A stretch of 64,000 bases of DNA, taken from NCBI RefSeq assembly GCF_019793435.1, contig NZ_JAILYH010000007.1, positions 273,159-337,158 on the forward strand. Reading direction: 5' to 3'. Positions 16,774 to 26,489 of the stretch are shown piece after piece. The notes beneath the pieces are model-generated. The model was not told the DNA's origin, searched no databases, and worked only from the letters and a program-made list of their open reading frames with translations. A program made the position numbers and the translations under genes. The stretch is from Rhizobium redzepovicii. GTDB taxonomy: Bacteria; Pseudomonadota; Alphaproteobacteria; Rhizobiales; Rhizobiaceae. Within the stretch, counting starts at the first letter, position 1. Each line of letters opens with the position of its first letter.

Positions 16774-16789
16774 TTTTCTTGCAGGAAAA
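16774..16789. promoter_or_regulatory. Candidate operator of the gabT divergent promoter
   Basis: TTTTCTTGCAGGAAAA is a 16-base near-palindrome with one mismatched pair, centred on TGCA. It lies in the 166-base region between the regulator and gabT, about 74 bases before the gabT start, in AT-rich sequence. It is the best visible site for the MerR/XRE/cupin regulator. Confidence 0.5.
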
Positions 16790-16862
16790 ATGTAGGAGTT
16801 TTATAGGCAAATTGCAGAACTTATACAAGATAATTTCAAACCCTTCAGACAGGAGCGCATCG

Positions 16863-18143
16863 ATGACCGCGACGAGCCTTACGGACCGGAAGAACGCCGC
16901 CATTTCACGGGGCGTCGGCATGACGACCCAGATCTATGCCGATCGCGCCGAGAATGCCGAGATCTGGGACAAGGAAGGCCGTCGCTACATCGATTTCGCC
17001 GCCGGCATCGCCGTTCTCAACACCGGCCACCGCCATCCCCGGGTCATCGCAGCGGTCAAGGATCAGCTCGATCGCTTCACCCATACCTGCCATCAGGTCG
17101 TGCCCTACGAAAGCTATGTGCATCTCGCCGAACGGCTGAACGCGCTGGTGCCTGGTGATTTCGAGAAGAAGACGATCTTCGTAACGACGGGCGCAGAAGC
17201 GGTCGAAAATGCCGTCAAGATCGCCCGTGCGGCAACCCGCCGTTCGGCCGTCATCGCCTTTGGTGGCGGCTTTCACGGCCGCACCTTCATGGGCATGGCG
17301 CTGACCGGCAAGGTGGTGCCCTACAAGGTCGGCTTCGGCGCCATGCCGGGCGACGTCTTCCACGTCCCCTTCCCGGTCGAACTGCACGGCGTCACCGCCG
17401 ACCAGTCGCTCGCGGCGCTGAAGAAGCTCTTCGCCGCCGATGTCGATCCGCAGCGTGTCGCCGCCATCATCCTCGAGCCGGTGCAGGGCGAAGGCGGCTT
17501 CTATTCCGCACCCCCAGCTTTCATGAAGGCGCTGCGCGAGCTTTGCGACCAGCACGGCATGCTGCTGATCGCCGACGAGGTGCAGACCGGTTTTGCCCGC
17601 ACCGGCCGGATGTTCGCGATGGATCATCACGAGGTGGCGGCCGACCTGACGACAATGGCAAAGAGCCTTGCCGGCGGCTTTCCGCTCGCCGCCGTCACCG
17701 GCCGCGCCGAAATCATGGATGCGCCGGGACCGGGCGGGCTCGGCGGCACCTATGGCGGTAATCCGCTCGGCATCGCGGCCGCCCACGCAGTGCTCGACGT
17801 CATTGCCGACGAGGATCTCTGCGGCCGTGCCGACCAGCTCGGCGGCCGGCTGAAGCAGCGGTTGGAATCGCTGCGCGAGACAGTGCCCGAGATCGTCGAT
17901 ATCCGCGGGCCGGGCTTCATGAACGCCGTCGAATTCAACGACCGAAAGACGGGATTGCCGAGCGCCGATTTCGCCAACCGGGTGCGGCTGGCAGCACTCG
18001 GCAAGGGCTTGATCCTGCTCACTTGCGGCGTCCACGGCAACGTCATCCGCTTTCTCGCGCCGATCACCATCCAGGACGAAGTGTTCGGCGAGGCGCTCGA
18101 CATTCTCGAGGCCTCGATGCTGGAAGCGACTTCGGCCAAGTGA
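16863..18143 (+). CDS. gabT: 4-aminobutyrate aminotransferase
   Basis: GabT moves the amino group of GABA to 2-oxoglutarate, giving succinate semialdehyde and glutamate, with pyridoxal phosphate as cofactor. The 426-residue product shows the class III aminotransferase pattern: FVTTGAEAVENAVKIARAATRR, FGGGFHGRTFMGMALTG, the LLIADEVQTGFARTGRMF Asp site and the PLP lysine in TTMAKSLAGGFPLAAVTG. AGGAG precedes the ATG at 16863; the upstream extension is non-coding. gabD follows by 63 bases, completing the GABA shunt to succinate. Confidence 0.96.
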   Translation: MTATSLTDRKNAAISRGVGMTTQIYADRAENAEIWDKEGRRYIDFAAGIAVLNTGHRHPRVIAAVKDQLDRFTHTCHQVVPYESYVHLAERLNALVPGDFEKKTIFVTTGAEAVENAVKIARAATRRSAVIAFGGGFHGRTFMGMALTGKVVPYKVGFGAMPGDVFHVPFPVELHGVTADQSLAALKKLFAADVDPQRVAAIILEPVQGEGGFYSAPPAFMKALRELCDQHGMLLIADEVQTGFARTGRMFAMDHHEVAADLTTMAKSLAGGFPLAAVTGRAEIMDAPGPGGLGGTYGGNPLGIAAAHAVLDVIADEDLCGRADQLGGRLKQRLESLRETVPEIVDIRGPGFMNAVEFNDRKTGLPSADFANRVRLAALGKGLILLTCGVHGNVIRFLAPITIQDEVFGEALDILEASMLEATSAK

Positions 18144-18206
18144 CGCGATGGGTCCCGAATTACAAGGGTTGCCGGCAACAGGCGGCCGCTCCCAAGGAGA
18201 TATGAC

Positions 18207-19688
18207 ATGGCTTTCACCACCGCCCTGACAAGGCACGTTCCCTTCTCTTCGCCGTTCCTGCGCGCTGCCGGCTATGTCAACGGCGTCTGGACATCGGGCG
18301 ATGCCACAAAGACCTTTGACGTGCTCAATCCGGCAACCGGCGAACTGCTTGCTTCGCTGCCCGACATGGGGGCAGCCGAGACGCGGGCGGCGATCGATGC
18401 GGCCTATGCCGCCCAGCCGGCCTGGGCTGCCCGCCCGGCCAAGGAGCGCAGCACCCTCCTGCGCAAATGGTTCGACCTGATGGTCTCCAATGCTGACGAA
18501 CTCGCCGCGATCCTGACCGCCGAAATGGGCAAGCCGTTCGCGGAAGCGCGCGGCGAGATTCTCTATGCCGCATCCTATATCGAATGGTATGCCGAGGAAG
18601 CCAAGCGCATCTATGGCGAGACGATCCCGGCGCCGTCTCAAGATAAGCGCATGATCGTCATCAAGCAGCCGGTCGGCGTCGTCGGCACGATCACGCCGTG
18701 GAATTTCCCGGCGGCGATGATCGCCCGCAAGGTGGCTCCGGCGCTTGCCGTCGGCTGCACTGTCGTGTCGAAGCCCGCCGAACAGACGCCGCTGACGGCG
18801 ATTGCCCTTGCCGCGCTCGCCGAACAGGCCGGCATTCCGGCCGGCGTCTTCAACCTCATCGTCGGCGTCGACGGCCCGGCGATCGGCCGCGAGCTTTGCG
18901 GCAATGACAAGGTGCGCAAGATCAGCTTCACCGGCTCGACGGAAGTCGGCCGCATCCTGATGCGGCAGTGCGCCGATCAGATCAAGAAAGTGAGCCTGGA
19001 GCTCGGCGGCAACGCGCCGTTCATCGTCTTCGGCGATGCCGATCTCGACGCCGCCGTCGAGGGCGCGATCGCCTCCAAATACCGCAATGCCGGCCAGACC
19101 TGTGTCTGCGCCAACCGCCTCTACATCCAGTCGGGCGTCTATGACGCCTTCGCGGCCAAGCTTGCCGCCAAGGTCGCCGCAATGTCGGTCGGCGACGGCT
19201 TCACGCCGGGTGTCGAGATCGGGCCGCTGATCGACGAGCAGGGCCTTGCCAAGGTGGAAGACCATGTCGGCGACGCGCTTGCCAAGGGCGCCAAGCTGCT
19301 GACCGGCGGCAAGCGCATCGACGGCGCCGGCACCTTCTTTGCGCCGACGGTGCTGGCCGGCGTTGCGCGCGGCATGAAGGTGGCGCGCGAGGAAACCTTC
19401 GGGCCAGTGGCGCCGCTCTTCCGCTTCGAGACGGCCGAAGATGTCATCGCTCAAGCCAATGATACGGAATTCGGCCTTGCCGCCTATTTCTATGCCGGCG
19501 ACCTGAAGAAGGTCTGGCGGGTGGCGGAAGCGCTGGAATATGGGATGATCGGCATCAATACCGGTATCATGTCATCCGAGACCGCGCCTTTCGGCGGCAT
19601 CAAGCAATCCGGCCTCGGCCGCGAGGGTTCACGCCACGGCGCCGACGACTATCTGGAAATGAAATATCTCTGCATCGGCGGCGTCTGA
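18207..19688 (+). CDS. gabD: Succinate-semialdehyde dehydrogenase
   Basis: GabD oxidises succinate semialdehyde to succinate with NAD(P)+. The 493-residue product has the aldehyde dehydrogenase hallmarks: ITPWNFPAAMIARKVAPALA near residue 158, KPAEQTPLTAIAL, the FTGSTEVGR nucleotide loop, the catalytic Glu in LELGGNAPFIVF and the catalytic Cys in NAGQTCVCANRLY near residue 296. AAGGAG lies upstream of the start. It is the second gene of the gab operon and ends before a hairpin shared with slyX. Confidence 0.96.
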   Translation: MAFTTALTRHVPFSSPFLRAAGYVNGVWTSGDATKTFDVLNPATGELLASLPDMGAAETRAAIDAAYAAQPAWAARPAKERSTLLRKWFDLMVSNADELAAILTAEMGKPFAEARGEILYAASYIEWYAEEAKRIYGETIPAPSQDKRMIVIKQPVGVVGTITPWNFPAAMIARKVAPALAVGCTVVSKPAEQTPLTAIALAALAEQAGIPAGVFNLIVGVDGPAIGRELCGNDKVRKISFTGSTEVGRILMRQCADQIKKVSLELGGNAPFIVFGDADLDAAVEGAIASKYRNAGQTCVCANRLYIQSGVYDAFAAKLAAKVAAMSVGDGFTPGVEIGPLIDEQGLAKVEDHVGDALAKGAKLLTGGKRIDGAGTFFAPTVLAGVARGMKVAREETFGPVAPLFRFETAEDVIAQANDTEFGLAAYFYAGDLKKVWRVAEALEYGMIGINTGIMSSETAPFGGIKQSGLGREGSRHGADDYLEMKYLCIGGV

Positions 19689-19709
19689 TCGGCCAGCCGG
19701 GAAAATCGC

Positions 19710-19732
19710 GCACGCGGCCTCTCGCCGCGTGC
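19710..19732. terminator. Hairpin between gabD and convergent slyX
   Basis: GCACGCGGC and GCCGCGTGC form a perfect 9-bp stem with a CTCTC loop between the two convergent stops. On the minus strand it is followed closely by GATTTTC; the plus side has no T run, so it may act mainly for slyX. Confidence 0.6.
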
Positions 19733-19734
19733 CG

Positions 19735-19944
19735 TCAATAATGCGGCGGGCGGGTAATACCAGGCGCTTCCAGCGACTGCTCCTCGAGCGACAGGAAACG
19801 TTCGGTCAGCCGGTCGAGCTTGGAGCGCATCTGCTCGACGATCTTCCATTGCTCGGTCAGCTGATCGGAAAGCTCCTCGATCGTCTTGGCCTGATGGGCC
19901 AGCATTTCCTCCAGCCGGGTGATGCGGTTCGTCTCGTCGGACAT
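19735..19944 (-). CDS. slyX: SlyX family protein
   Basis: The 69-residue product is the typical length for SlyX and has the family sequence pattern. Heptad-spaced hydrophobic residues run from residue 7 to 50 (RITRLEEMLAHQAKTIEELSDQLTEQW), predicting a parallel coiled coil, and the protein ends in the PPHY C-terminal motif. Function is poorly known. It is a single-gene unit, convergent with gabD. Confidence 0.93.
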   Translation of the reverse strand: MSDETNRITRLEEMLAHQAKTIEELSDQLTEQWKIVEQMRSKLDRLTERFLSLEEQSLEAPGITRPPHY

Positions 19945-20124
19945 CGATCCTCCTTTGCCGAAACCGGCAATACAGTGCTCCTCCCAAAGCGGAAATAGGC
20001 CGCTTCGTCAATGCTTTCCATGGCTGGTGCGACCGTGCGCAAAAACCGAACCATCCGGTTACTAAAAGACCTTGCCGCGCCTGATGTTGTGGGGTAGGCC
20101 CTTATCCATCAGGGAGGAATACTG

Positions 20125-21540
20125 ATGGATGTAGGAAACGGCTTTCTTCATCCGGACCGGCTCTTTCCGGCCGACCCGGCAATACGGACCATTGCGCGCG
20201 ACCTCTACGAGACGGTGCGCAATCTTCCGATCGTCAGCCCGCACGGGCATACCGAACCGTCCTGGTTCGCCGACGACAAGCCCTTCGAAGATGCGGCCTC
20301 GCTGCTGGTCATTCCCGATCACTATCTCTTCCGGATGCTGCACAGCGTCGGCGTTCCCTTGGACGAGCTCGGCGTTCCCAGGCTCGACGGCAAGCCGGTG
20401 GCTGCGGGGCGGACGATTTGGCGAACCTTTGCCAAGCATTATCATCTCTTCCGCGGAACGCCGTCGAGCCTCTGGGTCGACCACGCCATGTCGGCCGTGC
20501 TCGGCTGCACCGAGCCGCTGACATCAGACAATGCCGATGCGCTCTATGACCATATCAATACTCAGCTCGCCCTTCCCGAATTCCGCCCGCGGGCGCTGCA
20601 TCAGCGATTCGGCATCGAAACGATCGCGACGACGGAGGGCGCGCTTGACCCGCTGACACATCATCAGAAGATGACCGCCGACGGCTGGATCGGCAAGGTG
20701 CGCACCACTTACCGGCCGGACAGCGTCACCGATCCGGATGCGGTCGGCTTCCGCGATAATCTCGTCAAGTTCGGCGAGATCACTGGCGCTGACGTGACGC
20801 GCTGGGAGGGCCTGATCGAGGCGCACCGGCGCCGGCGCGCCTATTTCCGCCAGTTCGGCGCCACCGCGACCGATCACGGCGTACCCACAGCCTTCACCGC
20901 CGATCTGCTGCTTGCGGAAAAGCAGGCGCTGCTCGACAAGGCGCTGAGGGGGCCGCTGTCGGCTGCGGAGGCGGAACTCTTCCGCGGCCAGATGATGACC
21001 GAGATGGCCGGGCTTTCGGCCGAGGACGGCATGGTCATGCAGATCCATGCGGGGTCGCGGCGCAACACCGACAGCGGGCTGTTTGCGACGCGCGGCCCGA
21101 ATATGGGCGCCGATATTCCGACCCGCACCGACTGGGTCGGCGGCCTCAATGCGCTGCTTTCCAGATACGGCCATGCGCCGGGGCTGCGGGTGCTGCTCTT
21201 CACCCTCGACGAGACGACCTATGCGCGCGAAATGGCGCCGATGGTCGGCCATTGGCCCTGCCTGATGATCGGCCCGCCCTGGTGGTTCCACGACAGCCCG
21301 CTCGGCATCCGCCGCTATCTCGACCAGGTGGTGGAAACGGCAGGCTTCGCCAATATGGCCGGTTTCAACGACGATACGCGGGCGCTGCTTTCGATCCCGG
21401 CGCGGCATGATGTCTGGCGCCGCGAAGTCTGCCGTTTCCTCGCCGGGCTCGCCGCCGAGCACCGGATTTCCAAGAGCGACGCCGCGATCGTGGCGGGCGA
21501 ACTTTCCTATGGCAATGCGAAGAAGGCCTACAAGCTGTGA
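20125..21540 (+). CDS. uxaC: Glucuronate isomerase
   Basis: UxaC converts D-glucuronate to D-fructuronate (and galacturonate to tagaturonate). The 471-residue product has the family motifs SPHGHTEPSWFADDKPFEDA near residue 38 with metal-binding His residues, MVMQIHAGSRRNT near 302 and GPPWWFHDSP near 385. Length matches the family. GGGAGG precedes the ATG. The next gene overlaps its stop by 4 bases (GTGA), so uxaC and the fructuronate reductase are translationally coupled. No uronate regulator or transporter is adjacent. Confidence 0.95.
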   Translation: MDVGNGFLHPDRLFPADPAIRTIARDLYETVRNLPIVSPHGHTEPSWFADDKPFEDAASLLVIPDHYLFRMLHSVGVPLDELGVPRLDGKPVAAGRTIWRTFAKHYHLFRGTPSSLWVDHAMSAVLGCTEPLTSDNADALYDHINTQLALPEFRPRALHQRFGIETIATTEGALDPLTHHQKMTADGWIGKVRTTYRPDSVTDPDAVGFRDNLVKFGEITGADVTRWEGLIEAHRRRRAYFRQFGATATDHGVPTAFTADLLLAEKQALLDKALRGPLSAAEAELFRGQMMTEMAGLSAEDGMVMQIHAGSRRNTDSGLFATRGPNMGADIPTRTDWVGGLNALLSRYGHAPGLRVLLFTLDETTYAREMAPMVGHWPCLMIGPPWWFHDSPLGIRRYLDQVVETAGFANMAGFNDDTRALLSIPARHDVWRREVCRFLAGLAAEHRISKSDAAIVAGELSYGNAKKAYKL

Positions 21541-22994
21541 GCGAACGACTGCAGACCCTTTCCGGCCTCGCCCCGACGGCGAAGCTTCCCGCCTATGACC
21601 GCAGCCGGCTGAAAAGCGGCATCCTGCATCTGGGACCCGGCGCCTTTTTTCGCGCGCATTTCGCACCGTTTACCGATGGCGCGCTGGCCGCCGCAGCCGG
21701 CGACTGGGGTATCGAGGTGGCAAGCCTGCGCACGCCCGATGTCGCCGACAATCTGAGCGCCCAGAACGGGCTCTATACGACACTGATCCGCGATACATCA
21801 GGCACGACGGCCGAGGTGATCGGCTCGATCCTGAAGGCGCATGTGGCGCCGCGCGATCCGGCCGGCCTGCTGGCGCGGCTCGAAGATCCCGCGATCCGCA
21901 TCGTCAGCATGACGGTGACGGAAAAGGCCTATGGTTTCGATCCCGCAACCGGCGGTCTCGACCTTAAACATCCCGATATCGTCGCCGACCTCGCCAACCG
22001 GCATGCACCGCGCGGCGTCATTGGCTACCTGGTGGAGGGCCTTGCGCGCCGACGGCAGAAGGGCATCGCCCCGTTTACGCCGCTCAGCTGCGACAACCTG
22101 CCGAGCAACGGCGCCGTGCTGAAGCGCCTGGTGCTCGAATTCACCTCCCGCATCGATGCCGATCTGCATCGCTGGATCGAAGCGAACGTGCCCTTCCCGT
22201 CGACGATGGTCGACCGTATCACGCCGGCCAGCACCGACGCGACCTATGCCGATGCCGAGCGGCTGACGGGCCGCACGGATATGGCGGCGATCGAGACGGA
22301 ACCTTTTACGCAATGGGTCATCGAAGACCATTTCGCCGATGGCCGTCCGGCCTGGGAAAAGGTGCGCGGCGCGCTGATGGTCGAAGACGTTTCAGCTTAT
22401 GAGAAGATGAAGCTCCGGATGCTGAACGGCGCCCATTCGCTGCTTGCCTATCTCGGTTATATCGGCGGCTATGAATTCATCCGGGACGTGATGGACGATG
22501 CCGCCCTGGCAGCCCTGGCCTATCGCCATATGCATGCAGCGGCGAGAACGCTCGATCCGGTGCCGGGCATCGATCTCGACGACTATGCCAATGAATTGAT
22601 AGCACGCTTTGCAAACAAGGCGATCGCGCACCGCACCTATCAGATCGCCATGGACGGCACGCAGAAGCTGCCGCAGCGGCTGCTGGAACCGGCATGCGAA
22701 GCGCTGGCGCATGGTGATCGGGCGGAGACCTATGCGATCGCCGTGGCGGCCTGGATGCGCTATGCGATCGGCGAACACGGCAATGGCGAGCGCTTCGAGC
22801 TGCGCGACCCCCGGGCCGCGGAAATCGCCGCACTCATTGCCGATGTCCCGCGCACCGGCCCGGCGATTTCGGCGGCTCTCTTCACCCTGCCCGGATTGTT
22901 CCCGGCGGCTTTGACCGGACACCGCGCCTGGGCGCAGGATGTCTCGGACAAGCTGGAGATCCTGATCCAGGACGACCGGCTGCCGTTGTTTTGA
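21537..22994 (+). CDS. uxuB: D-mannonate oxidoreductase (fructuronate reductase)
   Basis: This 485-residue protein belongs to the long-chain mannitol dehydrogenase family, with N-terminal GILHLGPGAFFRAHFAPFTD (nucleotide-binding start), FTPLSCDNLPSNGAVLKRLV and KMKLRMLNGAHSLLAYLG (catalytic Lys and Asn-His) motifs. Family members act on mannitol, fructuronate or tagaturonate. The direct coupling to uxaC makes fructuronate reduction to mannonate the likely reaction. The start is a GTG overlapping the uxaC stop. The next enzyme, mannonate dehydratase, is not in the window. Confidence 0.88.
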   Translation: MSERLQTLSGLAPTAKLPAYDRSRLKSGILHLGPGAFFRAHFAPFTDGALAAAAGDWGIEVASLRTPDVADNLSAQNGLYTTLIRDTSGTTAEVIGSILKAHVAPRDPAGLLARLEDPAIRIVSMTVTEKAYGFDPATGGLDLKHPDIVADLANRHAPRGVIGYLVEGLARRRQKGIAPFTPLSCDNLPSNGAVLKRLVLEFTSRIDADLHRWIEANVPFPSTMVDRITPASTDATYADAERLTGRTDMAAIETEPFTQWVIEDHFADGRPAWEKVRGALMVEDVSAYEKMKLRMLNGAHSLLAYLGYIGGYEFIRDVMDDAALAALAYRHMHAAARTLDPVPGIDLDDYANELIARFANKAIAHRTYQIAMDGTQKLPQRLLEPACEALAHGDRAETYAIAVAAWMRYAIGEHGNGERFELRDPRAAEIAALIADVPRTGPAISAALFTLPGLFPAALTGHRAWAQDVSDKLEILIQDDRLPLF

Positions 22995-23097
22995 GGTTTT
23001 CTCTCTTCCTCGGACGCCTTGCTCTGACTAGGGAGAGATAGCGAGGCGCGTGCTACACGCCTCTTCTCCCGCGGAGGCGCAAACCCACACTGCGTGG

Positions 23098-25548
23098 TCA
23101 CGCCTTCACCCGCGCCATATCAGGATCGTAAAGCGGCGTCAGCGACAGCTTGCAGGGGATCCGTTCCCTGGCGATATCGAGTTCATAGGTGCCGGAGAGG
23201 ATGAAATCTTCCGTAACGCCGTCGGTATTGCGGACGTAACCATAGCCGATCGGCTTGCCAAGCGTGTACCCGAAGCCGCCACTCGACAGCCAGCCGACGC
23301 GTTTGCCGTCGCGATAGATGGTTTCGCGGCCGAGCAGTACGGTATCGGGATCGTCGGGAACGAAGCAGGCGAGGCGCTTCTTCACCCCGCCCGACAACTG
23401 CCGCTCGATCGCCTCGCGACCGCGGAAGGGAATGTTCGTCCTGATCTTTACCGCCCAGCCGAGGCCGGCTTCAACAGGCGTGTGATCCGGGCCGATATCC
23501 GAGCCCCAGGCGCGATAGCCCTTTTCCAGGCGGCAGCTCTCGATGGCGCGGTAGCCGGCATTGACTAGGCCAAGCTCGCCGCCTGATGCCATCAATACGT
23601 CATAGACCGTGGTCGCATATTCAATGGGAATATGCAGTTCGTAGCCGAGCTCGCCGACATAGGTGATGCGCAAGGCCCGCACCGGGCAGCCTGATATGCC
23701 GATGGTCCTGACCTGGCCGAAGGGGAAGGCGGCATTCGAGACGTCGCTGCCGGTCACCTGTTCCAGCACGGCGCGTGCATTCGGCCCCATCAGCGACAGC
23801 ACGCAATAGGCCGAGGTGACATCGACCAGTTCGGCATGCATCTCCGCCGGAATATTGCGGGCGATCCAATTGAAGTCATGGGTGGCGAAACCGGTGCCGG
23901 TGACGATATAATATTCGTCCTCGGCGATGCGGGCGACGGTCAGGTCGCATTCGATGCCGCCCTTGTCGTTCAGCATCTGCGTATAGATGAGCGATCCCAC
24001 AGGCCTTGCGACGTCGTTGGAGGCGATCCAGGAGAGGGCTGCCTCGGCATCGCTGCCCTTCAGCACGAATTTGGCGAAGGAGGTCTGGTCGAAGATGACG
24101 GCCGCCTCGCGCACGGCCTTGTGCTCGCGGCCGACGGCCTCGAACCAGTTCTGTCTGCCGTAGCTGTAGATATCCCTCGGCTCCTCGTTGGCGAAGAGAT
24201 CGGCAAACCAGTTCGGCCGCTCCCAGCCGAGTTTTTCGCCGAAACAGGCGCCTTGCGCCTTCAGCCGGTCATAGAGCGGCGATTTGCGGCAGGGGCGGCC
24301 GCTCGAATGTTCCTCAAATGGCCAAGCCATGGTGTAATGCTTGCCATAGGCTTCGAGCGTGCGGGTGCGCACCCAGTCGGTATCGAAATGCGGACGGCCG
24401 AAACGGCGGATATCAACCGGCCAGAGATCATAGGGCGGCTCGCCCTTCGTCACCCATTCGGCAAGCGCCATGCCGGCGCCGCCGGCAGAGGCGATGCCGA
24501 AGGCGTTGAAGCCGGCGCCGACGAAGAAATTCTTCAGCTCCGGTGCCTCGCCGAGAATGAAGTTGCCGTCAGGCGTAAAACTTTCCGGGCCGTTCAGCAG
24601 CTGCTTGACGCCGACATTCTCCAGCGCCGGAACGCGGCCGAGCGCCTGTTCCATGATCTGCTCGAAATGGTCGAAATTGCTGTCGAGCAGCGTGTAGTGG
24701 AAACCCTCGGGGATGCCTTTCTCGGCCCAGGCAATGGGGTTCGGTTCGTAGCCGCCCATGACGATGCCGCCGACCTCCTCCTTGTAATAGGTCAGGCGAT
24801 CGGGATCGCGCAGGGTCGGCAGGTTGGAGGGAACGCCGAAGGATTCGGTGATGATATATTGATGCTCGACCGAGACCAGCGGCACGTTGACGCCGAAGCG
24901 GGCAGCGAAGGCGCGTGTCCACTGGCCGGCGCAGACGACGACCCGCTCGCATTCGATGCGCCCCTCAGCGGTAATGACGGAGAGTATCCTCCCCTTGTCG
25001 ATTTCAAGGTCGAGAACTTCGGTATCCTCGAAGATCGAAACGCCGCACATGCGGGCGCCCTTCGCCAGCGCCTGGGTGATGTCGGAGGGATTGGCCTGGC
25101 CGTCTGTGGGAAGGAAGGCGGCGCCGACGAGATCGTCTATTGTCATCAGGGGCCAAAGATCGAAGGCCTCCTGCGGCGTCAGCAACTGCATTTCGAGGCC
25201 GAAGGACTGGGCCGTCGTTGCCTGACGCTTGACCTCCGTCCAGCGCTCCTCGTTGCAGGCAAGACGCAGGCCGCCATTCATCTTCCAGCCGGTGCCGAGG
25301 CCGGTTTCCTCCTCCAGCCGCTTATAGAGATCGACGGAATAACCGAGCAGCTGGGTGATGTTGGCGCTGCTGCGCAGCTGGCCGACGAGGCCGGCGGCAT
25401 GGAAGGTGGTGCCCGAGGTGAGCTTCTTACGCTCCAGAAGGACGGTATCGGTCCAGCCGAGCTTGCCGAGATGATAGGCTGTCGAGCAGCCGATGATGCC
25501 GCCGCCGATGACCACGGCTTTTGCCGTCTTCGGTAATTGTTTCGTCAT
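23098..25548 (-). CDS. FAD-dependent sarcosine/dimethylglycine dehydrogenase-like protein with GcvT domains
   Basis: The 816-residue product joins an N-terminal DAO-type FAD domain (GGGIIGCSTAYHLGKLG at about residue 16) to an aminomethyltransferase (GcvT-like) C-terminal half from about 425 (YGRQNWFEAVG through GYVRNTD). Such proteins oxidatively demethylate N-methyl amino acids and pass the one-carbon unit to tetrahydrofolate. The HAAGLVGQLRSSAN segment is typical of the family. It is the last gene of the operon that begins at 31828, starting directly after the kinase stop. Its exact substrate is unknown; sarcosine, dimethylglycine or a related betaine product are options. Confidence 0.85.
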   Translation of the reverse strand: MTKQLPKTAKAVVIGGGIIGCSTAYHLGKLGWTDTVLLERKKLTSGTTFHAAGLVGQLRSSANITQLLGYSVDLYKRLEEETGLGTGWKMNGGLRLACNEERWTEVKRQATTAQSFGLEMQLLTPQEAFDLWPLMTIDDLVGAAFLPTDGQANPSDITQALAKGARMCGVSIFEDTEVLDLEIDKGRILSVITAEGRIECERVVVCAGQWTRAFAARFGVNVPLVSVEHQYIITESFGVPSNLPTLRDPDRLTYYKEEVGGIVMGGYEPNPIAWAEKGIPEGFHYTLLDSNFDHFEQIMEQALGRVPALENVGVKQLLNGPESFTPDGNFILGEAPELKNFFVGAGFNAFGIASAGGAGMALAEWVTKGEPPYDLWPVDIRRFGRPHFDTDWVRTRTLEAYGKHYTMAWPFEEHSSGRPCRKSPLYDRLKAQGACFGEKLGWERPNWFADLFANEEPRDIYSYGRQNWFEAVGREHKAVREAAVIFDQTSFAKFVLKGSDAEAALSWIASNDVARPVGSLIYTQMLNDKGGIECDLTVARIAEDEYYIVTGTGFATHDFNWIARNIPAEMHAELVDVTSAYCVLSLMGPNARAVLEQVTGSDVSNAAFPFGQVRTIGISGCPVRALRITYVGELGYELHIPIEYATTVYDVLMASGGELGLVNAGYRAIESCRLEKGYRAWGSDIGPDHTPVEAGLGWAVKIRTNIPFRGREAIERQLSGGVKKRLACFVPDDPDTVLLGRETIYRDGKRVGWLSSGGFGYTLGKPIGYGYVRNTDGVTEDFILSGTYELDIARERIPCKLSLTPLYDPDMARVKA

Positions 25549-26424
25549 TTATCGATCCTGTTCAAAGGCTTGATAGGCGCGTTCGAAGCGCCCGAGATTT
25601 TCGGCGGTATAGGCGGCGTAGTCGAATGCGATGGTGGAATGGATTTCCGAAATCATACTCCACAGCGTCTCGCGCAGCAGCGAGGCGCATTTCATCGCGC
25701 CATAGCGCCGGCTGAGATCCGATGTCAGCGGCCGGTCGAAATAGGCCTCCAGCATCATTCGCTCGGCGGCTTCCGAAAACTCGTTGTTGGAAGCCAATCC
25801 GCCGAGATCGAACAGCGGTGTGTTGAAGCCGGCATAGTCCCAGTCGATCAGCCAGAGCCGCTTGCCGTCGTCGAGAAAATTGGCGGCCAGCAGGTCGTTG
25901 TGGCCGAAGGCGATGTCGAACGGCCCTGCCGCTTGTTCCAGCGTCTCGGCCCTGCCGATCAGGGCCGGCAGCAATGGAAGATAGGGGGTGCCCGACTCCT
26001 TCAGGCTGGCGGCGTAATCGCGGATGACGTGGAAGACCCAGAAGATCATCGCCTGGCCGCGGAATTGCCGGGCGATGTCGTGATGGCAGGCGTGGATGAG
26101 CGGAACGATCCGGGCGAGCATATCAGGTGTCCTGACGTCCTCCGGCGACAGCGCCCGCGCCTCGATATAGTCAAGCACCAGCACGCCGGGCGAATGGTGG
26201 ATGACGGCAGGCGATATGCCGGCGGCATGCGCCGCGCGGCTTGCGGCAAGCTCGTTCTGGCGACTGATGTGATGGATGGGAATATCGGTGCCGAGCCTCA
26301 CCACGCAGCGCGCGACGGCATCGCTGACCAGATAGTTCCGGTTGGTGATGCCGCCTGAGATCGGCGAGATTTCGATCGGGCCCTGCCAAATGCCGAGCGC
26401 ATGAATCCTATCTTCAGGCGTCAT
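25549..26424 (-). CDS. Phosphotransferase of the choline/aminoglycoside kinase fold
   Basis: The 291-residue protein has a kinase-like fold: an N-lobe with ISGGITNRNYLV, the catalytic loop FGHNDLLAANFL near residue 190, and the metal-binding LWLIDWDYAGFNTPLFDLG near 210. This pattern is closest to choline/ethanolamine kinases (APH family). It lies between the ABC ATPase and the flavoprotein and abuts the latter with no spacer (TAA then ATG). It probably phosphorylates the alcohol or amino-alcohol brought in by the importer; the substrate is inference. Confidence 0.82.
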   Translation of the reverse strand: MTPEDRIHALGIWQGPIEISPISGGITNRNYLVSDAVARCVVRLGTDIPIHHISRQNELAASRAAHAAGISPAVIHHSPGVLVLDYIEARALSPEDVRTPDMLARIVPLIHACHHDIARQFRGQAMIFWVFHVIRDYAASLKESGTPYLPLLPALIGRAETLEQAAGPFDIAFGHNDLLAANFLDDGKRLWLIDWDYAGFNTPLFDLGGLASNNEFSEAAERMMLEAYFDRPLTSDLSRRYGAMKCASLLRETLWSMISEIHSTIAFDYAAYTAENLGRFERAYQAFEQDR

Positions 26425-26489
26425 GCATCACCCCCCATCACCTTCTCGAAATGATGGGGCAGAGCAGGATCGGCTGTCAAGCAGGGCGG

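Noticed and set aside
16905..19454. 849-codon open frame on the minus strand over gabT and gabD
   Set aside because: It is antisense to two clearly conserved enzymes, has no recognisable product, and arises from the strong third-position GC bias.
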